A stretch of 64,000 nt of DNA from Liolophura sinensis (Eukaryota; Mollusca; Polyplacophora; Chitonida; Chitonidae). Shown here piece by piece: positions 37,696 through 49,300 of this stretch. Position numbers and translations under genes: made by a program. Numbering within the stretch: position 1 is the first letter of the stretch; each line of letters opens with the position of its first letter. The stretch spans positions 25,515,764 through 25,579,763 of the forward strand of contig NC_088306.1 in NCBI RefSeq assembly GCF_032854445.1. Direction: 5' to 3'. The notes under the pieces are model-generated. The model saw only the letters and a program-made list of their open reading frames with translations. It had not been told where the DNA came from and did no database searches.

Positions 37696-39500
37696 CCCCC
37701 ACATTTGATTTGGGGCTGTTTCATTTCATAACACTTGAAACTGTGTTGCTTGAATGAAAGTTACCCCAGTCCGCCTAAATGTCTGTACAATGTAGAGCTA
37801 AATTATTGAAACGTGAAAGATATCTGACAGCGTGGACTGGGAAATCAATCAATTTTGCCAAACCTTGTGAACTACCAATGCGTTGTTGTTGTTGTCGAAA
37901 CAACTCTGTGCTATCTACACTCACTTCAGTAGCAGATAAATTTATCCCCAGTACATCAAACAATAACTTGGTGTGTAACTTACAGTTGGCCAAGTGTCCA
38001 ACAAAAAATCTACATCAGCTTACCAAGTTTTACCAGTAAAACGCCATTTGTTTATCAAAATACGTTTCAAGACGTCGAAACCGGAAGTTCAAGGGGGGCA
38101 CTTATCACCGGTCAGAATACATATATATATGTTTTTTTAATTACAGCATTTTAGGGTTAAGAACCTGGCAGTTATTTAAATATTTCCAAAAATGTTACTA
38201 TACTTATTATATACCGACACGAGCATTAGTTTTCTGCGATGCTACAAAAAGGCTGTCCTACAATTGAAAATGTACCCAAATGTTTAATGTTTCATATCAC
38301 TCGTACATTTACAGGATGCAGGTGCGTTCAGTCTTAGTTCAATGTTCGTTCAGGCGCTCCAGATTATCTTTGACACAAAAGCCTAAAGAGATTCATGGCA
38401 GAAACAACAGAAACCCCCTTGAAATTTATGCGAATTTCCCATGTTGCCTTTTTATTCTCTACATGCGCAAAAAGACTTTCAATCATAGGAAGGCCTACAT
38501 ATTGTTTTTGAATGATTCCGTTTTTCTGTTTTTTTTTTGTTACCTCTGGCGTGCAATGTCGGATGTGAGGAGTACATTTCATGAATAAAAAGATTAAACA
38601 TTCTGCTTGTTGTATATTTAACACATGATGTCACGGCATTTCTAGAGCCATGGACACACACAGACTATACTGTGTCCATGCAGGTAGAATAGATTCTACC
38701 TCCAGGGTGGGGTAAACAGGTAACGGCTTTCCGAATTCATATTTTCTTTAATACGATTGTAGATATAATCAGTTCAGGAAAAAAAAAACATTTACATACA
38801 AGAGGGATTTCTTTATATTTGCATGTTACAAATAATACGTAATTCCTAAATATAAATCATCTAGAAGGTTTAAATAGTGCTTAATTAGCCATTGTGTAAG
38901 AATAAAGACGTCGTCCCCATGGGTCAGTACCTGGACCCATTACCGGTACCTAGACCCGTTACCATTACCGGTCAAAAAAAAGATCCAAGTAACGTCGAAC
39001 CGAATAATAGCCACCAAGAAAATGAAAATGAAGAAAATGAAGGATCATACACACACCTGTGCACTGTAGGCTGCTAAGCACATACAACCACAATGGATCT
39101 ATGTGAAGAAAGAAGAAAAAAACGCAAAACGATTTCAGGGCATCTCCAACTGTCTAGCATCCCAAAGTTTCCGGGGTCTATACAGTCCCTGGACCCTCGA
39201 CTTTTGTGCTGGGAGAGTCAACCGATGGCCGTATACCACTTCAACATTGCTTCCCAGGCGCCTGCCTTAACACACCAGGCGTCAGTCCATTCTTGAATTC
39301 TGGTGGTGAGCATCTGAACCTTGACCCGGTCCAACAAATTGTAAAAAACATTTTCATAATGGACGGATGTACACAAAAGGAGTGTTCCTTTGTTATGTGT
39401 TCTTGGTAAATACAGAAAGTTTGACTTGGTTATTGATTATGGGGGATTTTTTTTATGGAAGCCATGCTCTCTCCTCAATATTTCCTTAAAACATGAACGG

Positions 39501-39720
39501 CGATATTTGAACGGCAGTGCGAGATTTATTCGAGATTAGGTCAAGATTAGGGCGACAACGCGAGATTCACCAAAGATGCACACGTGACTCCAACGATATT
39601 CTTACGAGAATCTCGTGCAAAAAAATCTCGCACCCTCTCCAGAATCTCGCGTTGTCCAGTGAATCTCACGTCCCCATTGGAACCTCACCCTCTCTTTCAA
39701 TTGTTGATTAAATCTCGTCT
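39501..39720. repeat. CGAGATT block fold-back, unit 1
   Basis: The left half consists of consecutive 11-nt or 8-nt blocks, most starting with C and usually CG: CGATATTTGAA, CGGCAGTG, CGAGATTTATT, CGAGATTAGGT, CAAGATTAGGG, CGACAACG, CGAGATTCACC and so on. The right half reads as the same kind of blocks on the other strand (CGAGATTCTGG, AGAGGGTG, CGAGATTTTTT). The turn is at the near-palindrome CGAGAATCTCG, 39605-39615. Confidence 0.85.
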
Positions 39721-39809
39721 GAATATGGTCTGTTTTTTTAATTTCGTCAGAATGTTGCTGTCTCCACGAAATAAGTAATTTTATACCCAAACTAAAGTTT
39801 CAAAGCTAG

Positions 39810-40011
39810 CGACATTCTCACGACAAAGCGATATTTGCACGAGATTTGACTGACAGCGCGACATTCAGGCGAGATTTAGACAACATTCAGTCGAGAAGGC
39901 GACATTTTACCCTAATCTCGCTCTCTCATGTGAATGGCGCTTGAATCTCGACCAAACCTTGCGTTCTCAACTAAATGTCGTCTGAATGCCCCTCTGTCGC
40001 CCGAATCTTAT
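39810..40011. repeat. CGACATT/CGAGATT block fold-back, unit 2, both arms in the same block order
   Basis: Left arm 39810-39910: blocks of 11,8,11,11,8,11,11,11,8,11 nt (CGACATTCTCA, CGACAAAG, CGATATTTGCA, CGAGATTTGAC, TGACAGCG, CGACATTCAGG, CGAGATTTAGA, CAACATTCAGT, CGAGAAGG, CGACATTTTAC). The right arm read on the minus strand from about 40011 gives the same length order (TAAGATTCGGG, CGACAGAG, GGGCATTCAGA, CGACATTTAGT, TGAGAACG, CAAGGTTTGGT, CGAGATTCAAG, CGCCATTCACA, TGAGAGAG, CGAGATTAGGG). It lies about 340 bp upstream of the XRRA1 ATG. Confidence 0.88.
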
Positions 40012-40345
40012 ACCATACCGACATTTACATCGACAAAATAAGTTCCAGCCTTCTTTTTCTATAAATTGTAATGTGATGAGTAAGCCAATATTAAAGATCT
40101 CATATTAACAGGGATTCGGTGAATTTCAAGTATAAAATATATTTTAATTTCTGTTTCATCGTGTTGAAAGTATACGTTGATCATGGGATAAAGATAGACG
40201 GAACTTATCTTAATCCCAGGTTGATCTTATACAGGGAGCGACATGGGAAAAATGTACGAGTTAAGGACCAAATTTTCCTCAAGGTTAGTCCTTTTTCTCC
40301 CTCTCCACACTTTTGGCTCATGTCGCTGTTGCCGTAGTGATGTAT

Positions 40346-40357
40346 CAAAATGGCGAC
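40346..40357 (+). promoter_or_regulatory. YY1/TISU-like element over the XRRA1 start codon
   Basis: CAAAATGGCGAC surrounds the ATG at 40350. It matches 10 of 12 positions of the TISU consensus SAASATGGCGGC and contains the YY1 core ATGGCG. In other animals such elements mark genes with very short 5' UTRs and housekeeping-type transcription. The functional call is inference. Confidence 0.45.
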
Positions 40358-43300
40358 GGCAGGAGTGAAGTTCGATGATGGATCAGGGGGGTTTGCCGCT
40401 AATTGTTTTCCAGTCCGAACTCTTTTTCGACAAAGTGATGAAGGTTTGTTGTAGCTAACAATAGCACTGTACTGGAACGTTGATTTAAACAAAACCAGAG
40501 ATTAAATGATGTTCACAGTTGGAAAGTGTGAATGATTGAAATTATCAGTGCTAGTTGTTGTTGTACTACGTGTCCTATGGTCGCTTACTCTGCCGCACGT
40601 AATGTCAAAGATCCCGTCGCTTCATATATCGTTACAAAGAAGATAGTGTCATGTTTTCCCAAAATTACGAGACATTGGATTAAAATGTGTAATGTGGCAA
40701 AATATCCGTCGAGACAATGCCAATCAATTCCCCCAAGGTAGAAATGATCAAGAGTCGTTTCAGAGACAGCAATGATTATTGATACATCAGAATAAGGCAC
40801 ATTTGCATTTTAGATGGACGCCATTTTTTTAATTGAAATGTTACGAGATCTCACGGTACACGATGGCCGACAAGTAGCAGTGTATCGTTTGACAGGTTGA
40901 ACTACAACAGCCTATGTTTTAAACTAGCAGTGGCATGCTTAATACATTAAATGTCTGTTTCATTGAAATTTTGCATTGGAAGTCATGCCCCTATTTGCAG
41001 TAGCTTAAAGTGAAAACAATGGAAAAATTGAAAAATACCTAGTAGAAAGTGTTGTTTTGAAATGTTGCCATTTTATAGGCCGTGAAAAGCATTTGCAACC
41101 TCAAACTTCAAAGTCCACTGTCCGTGACTGGATGCTAGTTTAAATTGATGATGGCTGATCTTTTGTGGCAAGTGTAGTGGCACACATCCTGAAATGCGAA
41201 TGTAAAAACACTGAAATATAAGTGTGTCACTTATGTACCAGTGGCTTTGGCACAAAAACTACTGCATAGAAATCCATCCACAACACACTTGGTGTGAGAA
41301 CAATTCAAGGTATCCTAATCCAGAAATAACGATTCATTTAATTATTATCAGGTCTGTTTCTTGCACACCTGAAACTTCTGATATTAGTGTACTGACTGCA
41401 TCAGGTGTCATGTCTGACATGCGATGTGTTCCATTGAGGCATTAGAAAGTATCTCATCACTGAGATCAGCTTGGGACAAGAAAACACTCTGGTGATAATT
41501 CTGAAACAGGTCTACTGTAATACGAAACAGTGACACCCAGTTAAATGTACCGTTATGCATAATACATGTAATATACACTTCTGTTTCTCAGCGGCTGGAG
41601 CCTGGTTGGTGGCTCACAGAGCAGAACAGAGGCGCAGGTTTAAGGCCATTCTGTGCACAAGGCCCAAAACTTTCTCCCAAATTCGTGAAGAAAGAAAGAA
41701 GACAGAAAGAGAAAACAGGAGAGTCACAAACAGAAATGGAAAACACCCTGAAGATGAGCAGACAGATGATTTCGTCCTGGATGGATTCTTTCTGGTATAA
41801 AATTGCTGTCCTTTAACAGTTCCTTGCTCAGGCTGTAAAGCTTTATACACTTCCTTGGTTGAGATCATACATAGCTTATTGAGTTGCCTGTTCAAATGCT
41901 GCTCTTTCCAGCTCTGTAGAAGCTTTGTGATAACAGGATTATTGAGGAGTTTTGGCACGTTGTTCATGAAGGACATATTGTGGTGATTTTCTCCACGCTT
42001 ACTTGCGGGTTTCCCCTTCCCTTCGACGTTCAAGATCATCTTATGAGTCCTTCTCATGCTGGCTGCCTTTCCGGCCATACGTGGGAAAGTCTGTCAGCAA
42101 CTTGCGGATGGTCATGGGTTTCTCCCTGGTTCTGCCTGCTTTCCTCCCACCATAATGCTGGTGGCCATTGTATAACCACCTCCAGCATTATGGTGGGAGG
42201 AAACAAGAGGAAGCCTGGCAGAAATCAGAGGAAACCAGGCAGAAATGTTCTTAAGTATGGCATAAAACCTCGAATCAAATACTGTAAATAAATGAATAAC
42301 AAGATCATTTTAAAAGAAAAGACAACAGATAATTTAACCTGACTTATTTCTGGAGAGAGATGGTAACAGACATAGCAATTTTGTTCTGACAGCCTTGGTT
42401 GGTCTGTAAATGAACTTTTAATCTGGAATTCTCACAGAGCCTTGGGCCTATTGACGTTTCAGATTTCAATATATGTTTACAATCCATACCCGTTCTAACT
42501 TGTTCAGTCTCTGTGTATTCCAAACGACATCGGAAAGAGCTATATATCTCTCAGCACCATACAGAATGCTCAGCCTCCATTCCAGGCTTATCTGAAAACT
42601 ATAGAAATCTCAGAAAATGAAAGAATCAAAACATGCCTCCTTGCATCTTTTAGGGTTTAAATGTTCAAAAACTGCAGCCAGCATTATTTTTTCCTGATTT
42701 CAGGGAATAATATATAAATTTTAATTTCTGCAATTAATATAGAATACTTCCAATTAAAAATTAAGATCACTGATTGGTTTTATTTATCATATGCATCCAT
42801 TCAGGGTATGTAAATATTTGAAAGATACACAGTAAACCATGAAAATAATTTTTTTTTTCTTAAAAATAATATTTTTCTTGTGAACTATAATTTGATAATT
42901 TTTAAATACTTCTGTTATAGTGAACACATAAAATTGCATAAGATGCCTGCAAACTGACTCCAAATGCATACCTTATGGCAGCCGTGAGGTGGTTCTTTGG
43001 ATCATAGTAAGCTATAACCTGTACACCATGCTGAAATATTCCAGCCAAACAAGTTTTGTATGGTGGTGAAATAAATTATTATTTGCTTGACAAAAAGCAT
43101 TCGATAATAAGATCGGAGACATCAGAGACATTTATTACAACTCTGATTAGAGGAAAGCTGTTGAACCCGAGTGTCAGACTGGGATGCGCTTTGGGGACAA
43201 AACCGAGTGACAGACTGGGATGCGCTTTGGCGACAAAACCGAGTGACAGACTGGGATGCGCTTTGGGGACAAAACCGAGTGACAGACTGGGATGCGCTTT

Positions 43301-46300
43301 GGGGACAAAACCGAGTGACAGACTGGGATGCGCTTTGGCGACAAAACCGAGTGACAGACTGGGATGCACTTTGAGGACAAAACCGAGTGACAGACTGGGA
43401 TGCGCTTTGGAGACAAAACCGAGTGACAGACTGGGATGTGCTTTGGGGACAAAACCGAGTGACAGACTGGGATGCGCTTTGGGGACAAAATCGAGTGACA
43501 GACTGGGATGCGCTTTGGGGACAAAACCGAGTGACAGACTGGGATGCACTTTGGGGACAAAACCGAGTGACAGACTGGGATGCGCTTTGGCGACAAAACC
43601 GAGTGACAGACTGGGATGTGCTTTGGAGACAAAACCGAGTGACAGACTGGATGCGCTTTGGGGACAAAACCGAGTGACAGACTGGGATGCGCTTTGGCGA
43701 CAAAACCGAGTGACAGACTGAGATGCGCTTTGGCGACAAAACCGAGTGACAGACTGGGTTGCGCTTTGGTGACAAAACCGATGACAGACTGGAATACACT
43801 TTAATGACATAGGACCTGGTATGGTAAGGCAGGGAATCGGCCCGTGCAAGAAACTGTGGACCTTGAGTAGCAAAAATGACTATAGCTGGGAGTGATAGCT
43901 ACTGACACACTTGAAAGGCTACTTCTTTTTTCAGTTTTGTTTTACATTCTTTCCTGTTATATGGCAAGCATGGCGAGCATATGAAGCTTCAAACATGCAC
44001 TGAAGCCATGTACAGGTCATAAAATCGAAAAATTAAAGCTGGCCCCAGTCATGCTTAATTGTCTTTTTTTTGGATTAGACACTGTACAGTTATTAAAACC
44101 ACTGCACTACAAATGTAACTTTCTGAAAAATTCTAGAGCACGCAGTTGTTCACCAATCAATTAAATAAATATATAACAAATGTAACTTTCAGCCTTAGAC
44201 TTCCTCTACGCGTAACATGTTAAAGTTAATGATAGCCAGAGAACCACGTGCTCTCTACCAGTATCCACATGTGATGTCGCTATAGTTGCCAAATGTTACG
44301 TACTACCATAGCTTATCCATTGTAATTCATAATAACACTTATTTAGTGCGAGGTGGCCTTTATCTTACAAAAACAGAGCCACAAAGATTCAAACTCTTTG
44401 CCAATAAGCATCCTTTCCTGTGCAGCGACTTCGTTAGTCCACTGTACTGTGGAGGATGTCTGATAGACCATGGCAGAAATACAATTTTTAAACTTGTTAA
44501 AATGTGACAAAACTCCTCACAGTATAAAGTTTATGTTTTACAATGAAGACAAACGTTAACCAAAATTAAGGCAGTGTTGCTTACTTTGAAGTGCCACCTG
44601 GTTGTGCAACGTTAGAAAAATAGAAAGTTAAGCTTTTTAAACATTACATGGGATACTTTATTTATTCAAATAAACATTTGGCCTACCATTGACGTTTCTT
44701 TTAACCGGAAGCTTCTTGTTCACAGAATTTCAAAACTTTAAAGTACATGTTAAAAATATACTCATTACATCCTGATAATCACACAGCATTGGTTGTTGTT
44801 GTCTTCATTACATAGGTTTAATGAATTATTTGTTGCATCATCATTTTATTTTACTACATGCATGTCAGTATCAAAGTGAAGAGTAGATTCCGAATTTATT
44901 TATTTATTTGATTGAAGGCCTGTCAGCAACCTGTGGATGGTCGAGGTTTTCCCCCGGGCTCTGCCCGGTTTCCTCCCACCATAATGGTGGCCGCCGTCGT
45001 ATAGGTGAAATATTCTTGAGTACGGCGTAAAACACCAGTCAAATAAATAAATAAATATATAAATAAATAAATTTATTTGATTGGTGTTTAACACCAATAC
45101 TCAAGACTACATGTATTTGACTTATGATGGGAGGAAACTGGGCAGAGCCTAGAGAAACCCACGACCATCGGCAGGCTAGGTAAATTCCAAAGAAATATAA
45201 AACGATGAAGATGAAAAATTTCCAAAATTATCTGGAATTCAAGATGGTCTTTTTTTTTTCTTTAACATGAGTTGGATATCATTTGCAGATGTTATGTTAA
45301 AATGTTAAATGCAATGTTAAAAAAATAGGCATCAAACAGAAATATCAAGCCCGTGTAAATTTACCCAAAATATGTTGTTTGATTTTCAGCTGCGCCACTG
45401 TTGTGTGGATGACCCCTCTGACCTGTGCTCCATCAACATTGCTGGTCAGGAAATGTCAGATGTCAAGGAAGAGGACTTGGAAATGTTTGACAATGTGGCC
45501 TATGTCAATGCCGCAGAGAATTATCTCCCCTTAGGTAGCCTATCAATAATCATAGACATGAGGGGAATATAATGCTGTTGTAATTATGCAATGGCAAATG
45601 TTAAGAAAATGTATGTATTAGTATATTAATAGTCATGTGAAGAGAACTGACCACTGATAGACGTTCAGAATCCAACACCTTCCACAACAGTAATATTTTT
45701 TTTTTAGTAAGTGGTCTGTTTTAATAGTATTAAATGAATTAAGTTACGTTGTACTTGAATATATGTTTGGTGTATTGTTGACACTTATATGGAGAGCTGT
45801 ATAAAAAGTTATCAAATGTGGCCTTGAGCAGAAAATTTATGCATTTGCTGCTCTCAATGTGTGTGGGGCCTTGGTGACTTTAAACTACCTGGGACCTCCC
45901 TGGCCGACTGGTGTGCAATAACCCAGAAACATCTCACCAATGCGTTAGCTGTGAGTTCCAAGTCCAAATCATGCTGACTTCCTCTCCGGCTGTATGGAAT
46001 TAAGGTCTGCTAGCAGCCTGTGGATGGTCATGGGTTTCCCTGGGCTAGTCCTGTTTTTCTCCCACAATAATGCTGATTCCGTCGTATAAGTGAAATGTTC
46101 TTGAATATGACGTGAAAGAGCAATGAAATATTTCCCACTGAAGACATATTTAACTGGTTGGGAGGCCTTAAAAAACTTTTACTGTCAAGTTGCTAGTAAA
46201 ACACAAAATAAACCTGGCGATGAAACAATTAAATAACTAACTGTTTTTTTTCTTTTTCAGAGGCATTTAATCACTTTCCGATAATCAGAGAGCTGGAGGT

Positions 46301-49300
46301 GCCTCTGAACGGATTGAGAGGCCTAAAGCTTGAACCTGGTCACTTCCCATACTTAGAAGTCAGTGCTACAATTATCTTATTTCATCAAAGAAATAAATAT
46401 TAAATAAATAAACAATCCTTTTTTTGTCATATTTGGAAATACTAAATATATATCAAATGCGGTTTGATTATGTATATTTAAATGACTTTGGGTCACCCAC
46501 ATCAAACACATGTAAAACTAGCTGTTGGTTTTCCTTCCCTCTGAAGAATCTGCTGATGGATTTACTCTACTAGTAAGACTGGGAGTCTTGGCTCATATCA
46601 CCAGTAAAATCCATTTCTTATTGGCTCCCTTGTACTTTGGCTTATTTCTTACCCTGAGCGTCGGCGTTGGCATCCAATATTAGAGAAAGGAATGTTAAAC
46701 AAAATGTTAGCGATTTGTGTCTTAAAAAGTTATGCATGTATTGAGCTCAGGGTTCACACACATGTAGAGCAGAATAGCATGAGACAGATATTCCATTGTT
46801 GACTAGGTGTGCATATATTAAGTACCGTAAATTACTGAATTTCTTACTCAGTGTATTGTGTATTAGAATCACTGTTACTATTAGAATCACAAAATGTTAG
46901 ACGTGGTATCTTAAAAAGCATTGTATGTATTGACCTGAAGTTTTACATGCATATAAAGCGAATGACGCAAGGGAGATGTTCCATCACTGATGCTCTGTGA
47001 GCAGATTAATTACCATAAATTACCAAATTCACGATTTCAGCCAAAGTTTTGCTTTCATGTGTCTTATACAGTCAAGCTTTTGTGCTACCAATTCTAAATT
47101 TACACATGTCTGAGCTTTTTCTTATCAGACCCATGTTAATCAGCCTTGCTGTACTAGGGAGTCCACCCTATTTGATGGAACAGCTGGTTGAGAGAGAGTT
47201 ATACTCAAGACTTCCATAAGTTTTTAAAGAGGCCATATACTTAATTGTGCTTCTCACATTTATTTTCAGATGCTGGATTTGTCGTATAACAACTTATCAC
47301 AGGAAGACATTTTATCTGTTGGAATTTTGCAACATCTTAGAGTTCTCCAGCTCTCAGGGAATAACTTCAAGTCTCTACCCATAGATATGACATTACCTTA
47401 CAGAGATGAGAAGGGGTAAGGACACACTTCTCATTAATTCTTTTTAGTTTTCAGTTTTTAATCAGATCATCTGCTATTCTATAATAATTTGCAAAAAATT
47501 TGAAATTGAATTTGCTCTGATCAATTTTTTGATCCATCACCTCTTTACTTGTGTTTTCATCTTTTCTAGGAGGCGTGCTCGCTACCCCAAACTGGAAGTC
47601 CTCATGCTGGATGATAACAAACTCTCTGATGTCAGTGTATTTGCCTGCCTGGCTGGACTAAGATGGTATGCACATGTAGGAACTTGCCGCAAGCTAATCG
47701 GTTTTGTGTCTTTCAAGGTTTATTCTCTTTCTTCCCTGTTCTCATTTTGGTGTATAAGGACTGGGCTGCAACATCAAGCACATGCAGGAAGTAATGTTGA
47801 AAATAACTTTAAATCCATAAGCAAACATTGCAGCATCAATCTAGCCTTCTGTTAAGCAGTGGATGAATGCTTTAAATATCCTTCCCATATTTATTTTGAT
47901 GTAATCTGGAGAACTTTGGCAATTCCAATTGCTAAATTGGTCATCATGTAACTACCTCAGTTGTACTCAATAGGAGTGAACAGAGCCGGCCAGTACTGAC
48001 CTGTATCACAGGTGACAGCCATACTTTTTCCTGTTATATAATGTCTTTGATTTGGACATCAATAAAAAAATATCCTTTCCATATATTTATATGTGTGTGA
48101 TATTTTTCAAAATCATTTTTCATCGTATAGAGTCAAATTTAAGCTAAAATCTAAAGCTACCTGTGAAAGCAAATCTCCACTGTATTTGTTACAAGTCTCT
48201 GTTATAGTATTAATGTGCTCTTTTTTATGCATTTTTCAGCTTACGACAGCTAAACTTAGAAAAGAACGAGTTATATTTTGTCCCTCAGCTCATGGTGTTG
48301 GACGGACGTGTTAAAACAAGTGACGAAGATCTTGGCTCGAAACAACGCAAAAAATCTGGGCGTACTGGTCGGCCATCAAGTCAGCCTTATCACATGGACA
48401 GAATAAAGGAGCTGTTAGAGCAGCGCTTAGAGAACACCCCTCGGGGTCCCACGGAGGACAATGGGGCGAGTTGTGGATTGGACACTGGGGAGGGCAATGG
48501 GATAGGCACTGAGGAGGACGCTGGTGGGGACCCAGTGGATTCCAGCCCACTAACAACACAGGAAAATTCACCGCCAATGAAAACAGAGGACTCTGGAGGT
48601 ATTTTAGTGTGAAAATTTGTAGCATGAAGGTTTATAGTGTGAAGGTTTTTAGCATGAAGGTTTCCAGAGTGAAGGTGTTTAGTGTGAAGGCTTTTAGTTT
48701 GACGGTTTTCAGGATGAAGGTTTTCAGGGTGACAGTTTTTAGGGAGAACATATTTAGTGTGAAGGCTTTTAGCGTGAAGGTCTTCAGGGTGACGGTTTTC
48801 AAGGAGGGCGTATTTAGTGTGAAGGTTTTCAGGATTACGTTTTTTAGTGAGGAATCTGCCTCTGGCCTCCATGCTAAACTGAATGAGTTTGTAACTCTGG
48901 TTCCAATTGTTGACAAGTGTATGTATGGTTAAATAATCAAAAAGTCAGTAAGCCAGGATTAAAAAGCACGCCTTTGAATAACTTATGGATTCATTTAAAT
49001 CCTGATGAAATAATCTAGTTGATCCAGAAATTGAGTGAGAGGTTACATGGTGTATTTCATCTAAAGTTTCAGTTATGCAAAAATATACTTTCACAGACAT
49101 ATAAGGGCATTAAAATGACACTGTTAGCGCCAACAGTTCAAGTTTTCAGAGAAGAATAATTCTTCACAAAAAAAGACAAAACTGAAGTGGCTGTATAAAC
49201 TAGAAGAATAAATCAGAATCCTTCGAGAAAATTACATCACTTTCAAGATACTCAACTTTTGTACATAAATTTCACAAGTATTTGGTAAATTTCTATATTG

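Larger units (their letters stand above)
35137..40349. other. Divergent NKAP-XRRA1 intergenic region
   Basis: This 5.2-kb stretch separates two divergent start codons and must hold both promoters and any 5' non-coding exons. On the NKAP side a minus-strand TTTTTATTTGCAG acceptor-like site near 35250 suggests a spliced 5' UTR. No coding exon was recognised. It contains two fold-back structures (about 37.04-37.70 kb and 39.50-40.01 kb). The rest is AT-rich with no visible repeats. Confidence 0.6.

Noticed and set aside
38892-39077. Short open frame with acidic Asn/Glu-rich text upstream of XRRA1
   Set aside because: No homology, no splice sites and no repeat support. A chance frame in AT-rich sequence.
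43056-43873. Overlapping stop-free frames of 150-264 codons on both strands
   Set aside because: They are produced by the 36-bp minisatellite, which is a multiple of three and lacks stops. Three frames are open at once and the region lies inside an XRRA1 intron.
48609-48932. Val/Phe/Lys-rich reading frame after XRRA1 exon 7
   Set aside because: It translates the 15-bp minisatellite. A clean GT donor at 48599 and an in-phase exon 8 exclude read-through as the main product.
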